Under the pieces are notes generated by a model that had not been told where the DNA came from, ran no database searches, and worked only from the letters and a program-made list of their open reading frames with translations. A stretch of DNA of 64,000 nt. It comes from Ceriagrion tenellum (taxonomy: Eukaryota > Arthropoda > Insecta > Odonata > Coenagrionidae). Below, piece by piece: positions 25,966 to 38,470 of this stretch (within the stretch, counting starts at the first letter, position 1; each line of letters begins with the position of its first letter). The stretch covers positions 148,497,584-148,561,583 of the forward strand of contig OY720634.1 in assembly GCA_963169105.1 (NCBI GenBank), read 5' to 3'. Both the position numbers and the translations under genes were made by a program.

Positions 25966-27251
25966 TTTCTCTTCTTCCGAGGCTAGTATACGTATATTCG
26001 GCATCGTTTTCACGTCACTACGTCTAAGTTCTCACCATTTTCCTCAATTTTTTCGTGGCCATCCTCTACTCTTTCTTCCGGCCGATATCTGATTTATTTA
26101 TTAACATTTCAAATACAACTTACTCCTAATTAATCCTCTGTTTTGATATCTCTCTTCATTTGACGCATGCACTCACTCCTTGTTAATCTTCATTAGAGTT
26201 TCCCGAGTAATTTTTCCATACTGTGCTGCCCGTTCAAACCCACTAAGTATCGAGGTGCTTCCAATGCACACAGTTCTTTACTGTAGCATTTTACTTTCAC
26301 TTCACTTTCTCCTTTTAAGTCTCATAAGTTTCCGATGTTATTTAAATCCGTCTTATATCCAACATTTTCTTACAACACTACGTTTGAAGCATTAGCCCAG
26401 GGGTGTGTCACAAAAAGAGAGGTTACTTCACACGGTTCCAGACTCGAATTATTCATTCCAGGAGAGAGAGAGAAGTAATCAGAAAGACCGCGTTGTACTT
26501 TTACAATATCGGTATAAGATCACCAGAGTGAAGATTTGTATTGCCAAAAATATTGATTTTATTTGGGTTTTGATGCCAAAGTAAATACTGAGAGTAAGTT
26601 CAGCTCAACAATGCAATAAAATCGAACGACACTGCATTTCACTGGGAAAACACTTATGTAAATCCCAGTCTGTCACGACGGATTCAAACTGGGGTCGAAG
26701 CACTGAGAAATTCTTCCCTTGGTTGTTGCTCCACCTCCAACCATCACGTTAATCAAAATGGGTGATATTTACGACCGACGGTGGTATATACACTAAAATA
26801 TCAATCACTGAGTCCATTTTCAGTCTAACGGTCGATATTTTTCATTGAGTATCATGAATCATGTAGAAAGTACTAGACTTCAAAATAGTATCGTAATGCG
26901 ATTGCAACGAATGCTTGATGACTTGAAATTGTATTGCGATATCGCACAAACATCGTAAATCTTGACCAGTACACCTCTAGCTGACCACGTTGTGCCATTA
27001 CGGGAGAGTAAGGGGATATGGTGGGGGACGGCAGGAAGGTGAACGAATGGAAAAAGGTTACTCCTTTCAGTTGCAGATAAAAGTGAAAGTTAACCGCTTT
27101 GTTTGTCTCATTTCCACCTCATGTCTCATGTCTTGAGCTAGTTGCAGCTCCATGAAGTCCAACTTCAACTACCAGCATTCTCATCGACCTGTCTGAATCA
27201 AGAACTGTTCTTTTTTCCAGTAACGTCTCAACGTATGTTATAGCACATTCC

Positions 27252-27279
27252 AAAATGCTTTCTGTGTGGAAAGCATTTT
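27252..27279. repeat. 11-bp inverted repeat
   Basis: Arms AAAATGCTTTC and GAAAGCATTTT around a TGTGTG spacer. Could form a hairpin; no function recognised. Confidence 0.7.
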
Positions 27280-28448
27280 TTTCCAATGGAAATAACAATC
27301 ATTATCTTTCAAGACTTCGGCTTACTCGCAACTGAGTAGGTTGCATGGGGTGAAGTAAGGAGAGACTGCACGTTAAACATTAGATCGGCAAGTGTTCGAC
27401 GTAAAAAACCACAACCGAAAAACATGATGGGTCAAGCGCAATGAGTTCATGCCCTCAAACAAGCTGACTATATCCAAAAATTATCCGATAATAATTAACC
27501 ACATGATCTTAAGCTGAGCTTTACTCATATCAGCTACGTATCTTTTGAGATTGAGACATGAGAAACGGTGACATAATTCAACACTTTGAACCGTCGAGGC
27601 GAGTCGCTTCTCTCACTCTATGATCCAATGAATTTCCCTCGAAGTCATTGGTGACAATGTTTCCTCTCAATTAAGAGTATAAAATCGCGTACAAGTTGTA
27701 TATTAGTGACAACATTAACGTAAAAGTAGCGTTTGAAATATATGACAATAATTATCGGCCATGACATCGGCTGAGATGGAAAACAGCAAGAGAAGATAAT
27801 GCGTGTATAGAAAACTAAACCGAATAATTGCATTCTGGAGTTAGGGACCGAAAAATAAGGTCATTTGATAAGCGAGTTAAAAGCTGTTCATTCTACAAAT
27901 TAAGATAGCTCATGATCCGCAGACGGCAAAATCAATAACTACATGGTAACACACACATTCAACAAGCCGGTTTGGATAGGAAGATAATTTCGTACTTTTG
28001 GCTTACTTTCCCATTACGTCCATCAGTGATTCTGCCGAAGGAAATTTTTCCCGGTAATCCCACCGCTCGTCGACCACGCGGAGATGTTCACAAACGCCTT
28101 CAGGAATGGCACTAAGAGTACAACCGTCCGTCGATATATCTTTCTAATGAGAATTATTTCGATAAAATGAACGCGAGAGACAAACACTTTTCCAGAAGTG
28201 AGGCGTAATCCATTAATCACGCTTCCCACACCACGAACGCCACTCACGCGTCCACGCGTGCCAAACCCGTCGCCCGTGTCGCAACCTAGGATTTCCCTCG
28301 TAGCGGGTGCTATATACGAATCGAACACTCTTGAATGGTGACAAGTAGTTGACTATGAAGGAGAGAAAATTCCATCCATGATCGCCATCGTCTCTCTAAT
28401 CTCTATGCCTTGATAGAAAAATATTACTATGAATAACAAGGATGCGAT

Positions 28449-31106
28449 GCACACTCAGTATTAGAACTCTAGAAACTAGTCAGGTCCATTAATTCCCATA
28501 GTAACGAACGACAGATAGTTGTAGGTGGAGATTTCAATACACCATCGATAGATTAGAAAACATGTAGTCATAAGTCTGGGGGTAGGGACAAAGAAATCTG
28601 CGAGTCATTGCTTAACATGTTCGCATCATACGCACTGCATCATATAGTAGATTTGCCAAATAGAGGGGAGAATGTTCTCGATTTACTTGCAATAAACATC
28701 CCTGAAAAAGTTATTAAAGTTAAAAATGTCGATGGAATAAGCGACCACAAGGTAGTACACGTAAAATTTTCCCTCAATCCTGAAAAAAAATTAAATTAAA
28801 AAGAAATATTTACCTTTTTAGTAAAGCAGATTTTAACAGATTTAGACATCACTTATAACTTCATTTGAAAAATTCTTGAACATCAGCAAAAATAGTGATA
28901 CAGACAATACATGGAAAGAGTTCCTCCAAATTACGCGGTCAACTGTCAACAAATATATACCTCATAAGTATAAGATTGTGAATAGGGAACCAAGGTGGTA
29001 CAACGCGGAGGTTAGAAAATGTTTAAAACGCCAACGAGTTAGCCACGCGAAATTAAGAAAAATGAAGAAAAATGTAGCTAATACCGATCTAAAAAATACT
29101 ATCAAACATTATAAAATTTGTAAAGCAGCAGCAAAAACAGCCCTTAGAAAAGCGTTTAGTGAATTAATGAGAAAAGTACTCGGAGAACAACTAGAGGGAA
29201 ATCCGAAAGCATTTTGGTCATATGTTAGGGAAGCACAGGAAACTAAAAAGACAACGGTTAATTCCTTGAAAAACGATAGAGGCGAAATCGCAACTTCCAG
29301 TATAGATAAGGCAAATTTGTTTAATTATTTTTTTCAGAGCGTTTCTAATCAATCTAAGCGTAGTTTACACGAAACCATACCAGACCGATTTCAGCAACCA
29401 ATGCACCCGATCGATATATCTTGTAGCGGAATCGTGTCCTTACTAGGTAGCAATAGCCCGAACGGGTCCTCAGGACCTCATGAAATTCCAGCTCGTGTGT
29501 ATAAAGAATTAGCTCTCGAAATGGCTCCGTATCTTAAAGTAGTATTTAACAAATCCCTCGAAGAATACGCGGTTCCCTAAGACTGGAAGATAGCAAACGT
29601 GACCCCAATTTTTAAAAGCGGCGATACGGAAATGCCATGTGATTATAGACCAATATCATTAACGTCACTATCATGTAAAATGATATAGCATATAATAGTT
29701 ACATCAATAATGGGACACCTCGACAGCCAGGATTATTATTATCAAACCCAGCATGGGTTCAGAAAGGGTCGGTCTTGCGAAACTCAATTAGGTCTTTTTG
29801 TTCATGATATTTTAGTTTCCGGAGAAGGTAACGTACATGTAGATGCAGCGTTTCTTGACTTTAGAAAAGCGTTTGACAAGGTTCCCCACTGTAAGTTACT
29901 CGTGAAGTAAGCATCATACGGAATAGACAGTAATGTAGTAGGCTGGATAGGAGACTTCTTCTTACATGAACGCGTTCAAAGGGTGGTATTAGATGGTGTC
30001 AGCTCAGGCGAAGTAAAAGTTTCATCGGGTGTTCCCCAGGGAAGCGTGATAGGCCAAAATTTATTTCTTCTCTACGTAAATGACTTGAATGCAGTAGTAA
30101 AAAATAGCAAGCTCCGTCTTTTTGCCGATGATGAGGTAGTGTATAAGGAAATTAGAAATGAAGAGGACAGTCAGTCTTTTGCTAAGGATTTAGATGCGAT
30201 TGATGATTGGTGTGATAGTTGGCAGCTAGAATTAAATTTGAAGAAATGCGCGATTATGAACTTTTGGAAAAAGAATGGCTTTCCCCGGAATAGTTATTGC
30301 ATCAAAGAAAAGAAAATATCTAACGTAGAATCTATTAAATACTTAAGCGTCAGCATCACTGAAGACATGTCATGGGGGAAACACATCAGGGAAATAACTA
30401 GTGTAGCAAACCGTAGATTCGTAAAAAGGGTTCTAGGCAAATGCGATGAGAGAGTACGAGAAATAAGCTATTTTACACTTGTCAGGCCTCATTTAGAATA
30501 TGCCGCTAGTACATGGGATCCGTACGAGGAAGGTATGATAAAAGAATTAGAGCGTGTGGAAAGGAGATCCGCTAGGTTTGTTAAAGGCCGTTATGATAAT
30601 TGCATAATAGTTACGAGTTCAATAGAAGATCTAGGATGGGAATTACTATCAGAACGCAGGCTAAAATATAAGTCAAATCTTTTAAGTAAGTTCGAAACCG
30701 ATTTCTTCACAGATAAACGTTAGATATATATTAAGAACCCCTGTGTATTATGCTAGGTTTGATCATATTAACAAGATTAGAGAGATAGATTGTCGTACCG
30801 ATAGATTTAAAATGTCATTTTTCCCTCGTACCATAAGAGAGAACAATAGGCAGCGTAGCAAAGGGATAGGTAGGTGAAATATAGTTAGAGTAGTCCGTAG
30901 TGCATGATGCATGTAATAAAAACCAATAATCCCTTTCTTATTATGTAGATAATAACCGCCTAGCTGCATGTGACCCTGTTCTCTAGCATGCCTCCCTTAA
31001 ATATCCTACTTGCATGGCAATAGTGCATGTTTGTTGATCTTCACCCCCTGCCACACACCCTCGTGGTGGCTCGCAGTGTATACGTAGATGTAGATTACGT
31101 AGATGC
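28449..31106 (+). mobile_element. Family A retrotransposon, copy C (5'-truncated)
   Basis: Begins at the position matching copy A about 43770, inside the APE endonuclease domain, and continues through the reverse transcriptase to the 3' tail (31040-31106) with GTAGATGTAGAT repeats. Apart from the 5' truncation it is nearly colinear with copy A, apart from small indels and stops, and it has the short-variant 3' UTR. Its 5' breakpoint is within a few bases of that of copy D. Confidence 0.92.
28560..30723 (+). pseudogene. Endonuclease/reverse transcriptase remnant of copy C
   Basis: ORF2 broken by stops and frameshifts into blocks (28608-28799, 28876-29580, 29710-29910, 29983-30723). Visible parts are the SDHKVV end of the APE endonuclease, the Lys-rich linker, the reverse transcriptase fingers, HGFRKGRSCETQL, FLDFRKAFDKVPH, SGVPQGSVIG and FADD (as LFADDEVVY), then the thumb and C-terminal region. 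Inactivating changes include TAA at 29578-29580 (in-frame, replacing a Lys codon), TAG near 29686 and TAA near 29908. Not active. Confidence 0.9.
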
Positions 31107-32789
31107 GCATCGGAAAGTAGCGTACGAACGCTATTACCCGGCTAATCTTTTATGATTTATGTATTTTAGTAAGTATAGTAAAACTTTTAAATGCACCACA
31201 CGAGACAATGTAACACTATTGATGTTTCTATGGCAATCCAATGACGTCGAGACAAATTTTGAAAAAGTTTTATATGCACAGTAACTTGAGATACATTCGG
31301 TGGCCACTTTGATAATACACTGATTATTTTAACGACTGACCGTTAATCAATACATTCGGGGTCAACAGTATAATATAGCTGGAGTTTGACTTAAGAGGAG
31401 TCTTTCGTCGCTCAAGGCTTGAGACTATTTTCAGAGTTATAAATTTTGTTTTCTACGCGCAAATGAGTAACAGATGAGGATCTTTCCACGAGTTTCTACT
31501 TTAAGTCAACCGGATTTTCTCCGACAACGTTAACCTCGGAAAGTGAAATGCTCACTCAAATTCACGAGAAAAATAGCTAAATATGACTTGAGAATGGGTA
31601 ATGGATAATACTGCGCTACAACGAGCAGATGTACTTAGAACTTAAACAACGAAGTGATAGGCTTGCAGGTTGCTTCCCATACGGTGTTAAGCATGATGCT
31701 TGAAGACGAGCATTCCAACAACGATTCGCAACTCCCAACAACGCCAAGGACTAGGGAGGTTATCCTACGTGCCGTGAAAGTACATCGTCAAAAAAAAAAA
31801 CTACACAAGAGTGTCGTGAGGATTAGACTCACATGAATGGACGTTTAATGATAAAGCATTGGTTTTGGAAAACAGCAGGGAAAATTTTGCTCGCGAATGG
31901 AAAGCTAGGGACCATGAGTAGTGTAAGATATAAGTCATATCACGATGCTTATTCCACAAAAATGTGCGCATTGAAACAATGAGGAATTCCAAAGTAGCTA
32001 CATTGATTTGAATACCAACATTAAATGAATGGCATTTTAAAATATTATATCTATTCAGCATATTAAATACTAGAGGATTTAGGTCTCACTAAGGCGAATC
32101 AAAAGCGGGACACTAATTCTTCACAACACACCTCACCTTTCATTAATCCCTTCTCATATCTCCTTTCTCTCTATTTTTTCCTCATAGAAGGTGTTTTGAT
32201 ACCCCCTTCCGCAGGCTCTGATAACGGTTCAAGGGAAAGCAAGTAAAACTATAGATTAAATCTGCGAGTTGACATACATTTTAATAAATATCGATATTGT
32301 CTCGGGCGTGAAAACGGCACTCATATGGGTGGCATCCATCCTGTTGGAGATGAAATTATACGTGGTTTGAAAGGAAAGAACACGATGAATCCGGATGTCA
32401 ATTTCGTAAAATAACGAATAATGGCGCCGTGATTAAAATGAGAAATATGAAATGCCACGCCGACACACTGCACGCGTTGCCATAAAACAACATCCAGACG
32501 GAGATAGCAGGGTCGAGTCCATTTGTGCGATTCGCGATAGTCTTGACTCCAACTTCACGGAGGAGGTCGAAGGAAAGGAATTTTTCCTGGAATGGCGTGG
32601 TTAGAGGGGCAGACAGCCAGAAGGCAGCAGTCATTCACTTCCTCAAGAGCAAGGAGCACGAGCGTCACCAGTGCACGGACCAGAGAGGTTGAAAAATAAC
32701 AAAGAGCGCTGCGTTGAGAGTTATTGGCTCCATATGTCCATGTTCATTTCACCATTTCTTCTCCAAAAACCTACACCTTTACACGGCTG
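31107..32789. other. Unassigned AT-rich DNA
   Basis: No gene or element recognised. Confidence 0.45.
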
Positions 32790-32855
32790 GTGACCTAACA
32801 CCCCCTGACACACGCCCATGCGGAGGCTCGCTGGGTATTATGTAGATGTAGATAC
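32790..32855 (+). mobile_element. Family A solo 3' tail (degenerate)
   Basis: Matches the last 65 bp of family A: CACCCCCTGACACACGCCC, then GGAGGCTCGCTGGGTATTA and TGTAGATGTAGAT. The coding part is absent. Confidence 0.75.
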
Positions 32856-35800
32856 GTGGTTTCGGAACCTTGAAGGAATAAAGGTGAATGGGATAGACAA
32901 TCCACACCTGCTACAACCAAAAAATCGCAAATAGGTGAGAAGGTAACACAACCACTCTATTTTATATAAAACCTCGAAAGTTATCGCCTATATTTATCCC
33001 CTTGACGCTCGACCTTTCACGAAACTCAAAAGGATGATGTACTCCGATGCAAAACGATGATGAAACACACAGTCCATGTTGTTTAAATGATATTTCAGAG
33101 AGAAAGAAGTCACTACACAGGGATAGACATGGAGAAGTGATGGATTGTATTCACGTATTTTTCGCTGAAATTTAATCAAGTGGGCGCCCTGCTCTACTCA
33201 CATCTACCTGACGTTCCATTTTGACTCATCTCATTATGAGACCTCAAGATTGGGTCCTTTTTGGTAGACGGACAAAGCAGCGGGCATTGCAACGGTCCCA
33301 ATCTGGGTACAGAGTCCTCCAGGAGTCCCGTGCACCGTCCGATTGCAGGTGTGGGTGGGGTATAGGAAAAATGAACAGCAGGGAGGCGACCACTCCCCCC
33401 TGCGGCCGACCACACATCCGGCTCGCCGAGGTTCGACCGCCGCCACTCCGCGTGCAAGGGCACCGTGCACTGTCAGGTCCTATAACACGCGGGAAGAGCT
33501 GACGTTGATCACCCATCCGTCCTATTCAAGACCGCCCAACATACGGAGCGGGAGTCGTTTACAAATTTCCCCCCGAGAATACGTAAGCGTTGAAGAGGCG
33601 GAGCCGGATGTTTATACCAACGGAATAAAAGAGGAAATGCGAGGAGGGAATTCAAATTGGACACTGTTCGCTTTCCTGACGACATATAGACGGAAGGAAG
33701 AGTCAAGGAGATGACTTTGAGGGATGGATTCGCAAAATCATGCACGGTTCAAGCGCGGGGCCAAAGAGGAGTACTCTCTCGAAAATTCTTGTCCGCCGAA
33801 AACAGAATTGTGGTAACGATCTTTGACGGCAAAATAATTCAAGTCTAAACGAACGATGGCCCGCGGAAAGAAGTAAATCACGGTCAAAAAGAGGGGTAGG
33901 GTAAAGACCTCCGTTGATCTCTGTTGCACAACAAGCTGTGCTCATGTTCAAGCATTCAGAAAATACAAGGATGGGCCTTTATACTGTTCCTCTCAGGAAT
34001 TATCATTGCAGTTGTTTTAAGAGAATGACTCCGGTGCGCTAGTTTTGGAACTTGAGATTGTTCCTTTGCAGCGTCGGCGCACACTTAGTGGCCTTAAGAT
34101 TTTCCACGGAATCATGTATGGCCGCTTCAGGTCGTACGACCTTCTCCCAATGTTCTCTCTCCGTGTCCCCTCACGTTAAACCCGAAATTCGTCTCTATTT
34201 CATCTACCTCATCACCGTTTATCTGTGACTCAAAGATCCCTCACCTACCGGCTGCCTCTGATCTATAATTCCCTCAATACCCCTTCTATTGACTTAACAT
34301 CATCTATTTCATCATGCACAACCGCTATCAACAGACTTCCTCCCTAAATCCCCCTTCCTATCTCCCCCCCGCTAAATTACCATAGTGGATGAAGCTGTCT
34401 TTTCATTCAGTGGATATTTTTCAGTGTTTAAGTTTACAAAGTGGTAATTTGTTTCCTTTTCAATTTTTTTGTTTTTGTCCTACGTTTTGTAATTGTATTA
34501 TTTAATCCTTTTGTTAATAATTAAACGTAAAGGTATCCCTGGCTGTTTTTGTATTTCATGTTAAATAAATATAGAAAAATAAATAAATAATACTTTTTTT
34601 GACTAATATATAATGTAATCATACTTCAACACAACTTCCACATTTTACCTGCTGATGAGGGCATTCAGCAGCAAATTTTCAGCTTAGGTGATTTATTGGG
34701 CTTCATTGTGCAATATCTACAAGAACGTTTGATGTATTAGCCGCGTACACTGCTGTGAATGCAAGAACGGCAGCCCAATCATATAAATGAGAACGGCTAT
34801 GATTTCTGCTATGCAAGAATGGAGATTAATTTCGGAAAATTACAACATGCAATTAAATATGATAATTATAGGTGCTACCTATCAAATGAGTGCGTAATGG
34901 AGTCACAAATCTGTATCTCGATATATAGCACAGGAAGCTGGTGAAATTCTCAAATAGAGACGTCAAGTTTGGGCCATCGTCCCAAAATCAAATTTGAATT
35001 CTCTCTTCTTAACACGAGTTCAGGAAATTTTAAGGTAGTATGAACTGAATGTCATGACACATCGTATTTTTATTCTTCAAGGGCATATGATTATTTCTCA
35101 CTTTCCATACAGCCATATCAACTTGTCATAGTTTTATACTGTTCTGACTGGTATGAAGGACGGAACAGAGGATTACTACCTTTTGATGGCCGAAATACGA
35201 AAAAAATACGATTCCATTAAATCAATTCCTCCTATTTACTTCGACAAAAATAATGCTGTATCATTGAACTAATAAAAAGAAATTGGGCATACAGATTGAT
35301 TTATAACACCGCGGGGGGAAGCATGTTATTCAACGCTAACTCTGGGTGCAGAGGGCCATGACCATGACAGCTGGGTACATGACAATTATTCCGTTCAATT
35401 AAGGGATATATTTTTCAATTGTAGCGAACATAAAAATTATCCACTCAATTTTAGAACCCACACAAGAAAAATTTTCTATTCGCCGAATATGTTGGCCGAC
35501 AGGTTTTACACACAGACGGCCGTCCAATGAACCGGTAACGCTATCAGTGACCACCTAGTTCACCAAATTTTGGATGACGCAGTCAAGAGCAGCCGTTTTC
35601 CCGTATTTTGAATCATTTGACGATGAAATGATGGCAACAGGAGATATTTGTTTCCCAATTCATTGCTTAAGTGACGTGAGAGGAAATCACAGAATAGGCT
35701 ATGCTTGATAAGCAACTGGATCAGCGAGAGTTCCATAGAAGGGATCCAAAAATCCTCAACTGAGCGACAGGTTTCAGAATATTTATTTACAGCATTGTAG

Positions 35801-38354
35801 GTCTTATGCAGTTGACTAACAGCAAAGTTTATTACAGAAATATTTAACATACGAGTAATAATAAGGTATGCGGGGCAAAGGAAGGATTTAAAAATCTGGA
35901 GGCATTAGTTACCTGTTTGCGGAATATACCTAGTGTCCCAGAGATAAATCCGCCTCTCGTGGACTCATCGACGCAGATCAAATTAGATAGACTACAGTCA
36001 TACAGCACAAGAGATTCTAAACTCCAAGGTCTCGTAAGAACCGGATTGCCACTTAAACGTGTCACTCCATCTAGAATTGAAGCCTTATTGTCGGCGTGGC
36101 AAACCAATTAAATCGTAACATTAGCAATCTGATTCCCAATCATTATTTATAGTCGTCAAATGGGGTAAGCTCTCCGTCACAAGTATCATTTGATATGCAT
36201 CAATAAATAGAGAAGGAAACCTGCCTCTCCATTACACTGCGCTTGAACATAAGCATTCATTACCGCGGATAAACAAGCCCTACGTTGAATACATTTGAAC
36301 GCAACGACGAGCAAAATTAAAATATTGAATCTGCGGTATCATCCGAACTGATACATTGAAGCAGTCACGAGTTGTAGCTAAACTTGTGCCTCGCGAATGA
36401 AAGCTCAGATCCACTAGTTCTCCACTGGAAAATTTTTGTTTTATGTGGAATCAACCTTTTAAGCTAAAATAAAATGGACCTCGTAGAAAAGGAGGAAAAT
36501 ACTGTAACACTCTCACACCTAACAGCTAGACTGCAAAATTACCCAAATGCGATTACATAAAAACGGGAAATTTTCCCTTAGGCAATGTCCCGAGTGAGCG
36601 TACTTCAATGCCCTTCTCTTATCCCAATCAGAATCCACATTAATCAGGTTCGATTTTCATTTTTTTATTGACCGACTATCATGGAAACCCATAATTCTTG
36701 CGCGCTTCGTTGATTTCCTCCTTCCCTTTTTCAACGTACCCCCAACCCAGCTGTCTCGGGGCAGTTTAACCCTCCCAGAAATCCATTCATCCGCTTTCGA
36801 TTTCGACAGCCAATGGGAACCCTACATTCCATCTTGCTTCTTTCACATACGCTGACACTGCGCGCATATAAAAAAAGAATTTTCACATAAATAACCACTC
36901 AGAAATTCATCACCTAGAATATTCACTTAACCTCAATTCCCCTTTTATTTCTCCGCGAGTCATCGAAATGATTTTAATAACTTTCAATGAGATGCTATTG
37001 CCCTCAGTTCACACCACTTTATAACTGAACAGGACGCAAAAGTACTGTTATTCCAAAACAATTTATGAGGTTATTCAAATATCACGCGCTACAATCCTTC
37101 AACGCTTATTACTTATCATTAAATTGTATTCTTTCACTTTTTTATCGTTCTCTCACTTGGAGATTAAAGATTGCATACCGTGGTACATAAGAATTTTTAA
37201 AGCAATAATTTTTTTACTTCAAGTCATTTCTTCACGACCATCCCATTGGCATATAAAAATAAAGGTTGAGTCAATTCGCATATCAAACAAAGAGAATGTA
37301 AAGGCACACAAAGGACCAATTCTTTTACGTAAGAAAGCCGACATAAATATGACCAGCCACTAAAAAAACTGATTATTTTTGGAACCCGATCTATCATTCA
37401 ACATAAAAATAACCAAAAGGCTAATTAGTACTCGGGTTAACCTTAACAGGAAATCGAAAACTGACCACGAGAGAACTCCACGACAACCCAAAAATCTCTT
37501 TACTGCTTTTGACCAAACGAATTGAAGAAAACATTCCTAAAAATTACTTAGAGCCGATGCCTATAAAATGAATCTAAGAAGAGTCGCAATAACTAGGATT
37601 AACAATATTTCCGGGGAAGGGCAAAAAGACTTACGAGTGAGAATATTCAGAGCTTGAGTTTTTTTTCGAAAGTAGACACTTAGGAAATATGAAGACGAAC
37701 CCGATAGTGATTTGTTTTTAAAATTTAAAGTTAGGGCCGATGCTTCAAAACCATATGAACGATAACAGCACTCCATCTCTCCATGAAGTAGAGCTGGATG
37801 ATAAAGAGGCCCCTTTCACCAAGCGGAAAGATAATTCCATTTGAATATTTTTATGATGTTTTTTTCACTAATGATTTCTCCCTTCTGACTCCATTAGACA
37901 GCGGATATCGACTGCCAGCAAATCCATTTATTCGGCGTTCAGCCGAGGAACAATTTTGGTGGTTACGTAATTACCAAACTGAGTGAAAAAATGGTTGAAA
38001 AACTAAAGTCATGACACGAGGCCACGGAGAGTGGTGATTCGTCGGCCAGGCAATGTTCCCAGCAATAAATGATTCTTCTTTAAATCCAAAATGGATGCAA
38101 AAAGTACCTACTTTTTTACGCATATTTTTGTGGAATGAGGATGTAATAATAACTTGACGTAAAATAAAAGATAGCATATCACTTCCCAAAGAAATCCTCA
38201 TCCATGCGCCTCTGGCGGAGATGCTGGGTGGGCCAAGACTGAATGAGACAGGATAATATATCACATGACCACCTACAATAGAGAAATTGAAAACTAAGCA
38301 TCCGAAAGAGCGAGAACTCTCAATGAATTATGGATATCGCTGAGATGAATCTCA
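32856..38354. other. Unassigned DNA with a GC-rich patch
   Basis: About 5.5 kb with no supported gene. The 33190-33620 stretch is GC-rich with overlapping open frames on both strands (78-123 codons), which points to composition rather than coding. The 35560-36110 stretch has protein-like frames on both strands (one is listed separately). The rest is AT-rich. Confidence 0.4.
35853..36110 (+). other. Possible coding remnant, unrecognised
   Basis: An open frame of about 86 codons, entered after an in-frame TAA near 35847, ends in TAA at 36108-36110. There is no ATG near its beginning. The translation is balanced in composition, with a hydrophilic C-terminal half including LVRTGLPLKRVTPSRIEALL. 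It might be a 3' exon or part of an old mobile element, but I recognise no family and see no convincing acceptor site. Confidence 0.15.
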
Positions 38355-38470
38355 TTGAAGAACAAAAATAGTAAATATCCTCAAGTAAAATTATTTTGAT
38401 ACGACCTAGATTCCGATGTATTACATCATCATCAGGTAGATACATTTCAATGCAGTGCATCGAAACCAAA
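38355..38470 (-). mobile_element. Single-armed relative of the hairpin retroposons
   Basis: On the minus strand a hammerhead-like motif is followed by CTAGGTCGTATCAAAATAA, parallel to CTAGTAGTACCAATAAA after the motif in hairpin 1. Only one convincing arm is seen. ATGCAGTGCAT followed by GAAAC on the plus strand (38450-38466) may be a decayed second arm. No target-site duplication was found. Confidence 0.45.
38410..38435 (-). ncRNA. Hammerhead-like motif at 38.4 kb
   Basis: Minus strand: CTGATGA (exact core), T, helix GATGT/ACATC with loop AAT, then GGAATC in place of GAAAC. Five of five pairs form, with a helix sequence unlike the other copies. Confidence 0.45.

Larger units (their letters stand above)
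22010..28448. other. Unassigned AT-rich DNA with minor repeats
   Basis: About 6.4 kb without a supported gene. It contains a 126-codon minus-strand frame (23516-23896), a GC-richer patch (24640-25160) and weak tRNA-like B boxes near 25927 and 26685, listed or discussed separately. Confidence 0.4.

Noticed and set aside
33194..33714. Cluster of overlapping frames on both strands
   Set aside because: Several frames are open at once over the same GC-rich DNA and none shows a family signature.
34652..34680. CTGATGA followed by GGGCATTCAGCAGCAAA as another hammerhead-like motif
   Set aside because: No 5-bp helix forms between the core and an AAA at the right place; only a different hairpin (TGCTGA/TCAGCA) can be drawn.
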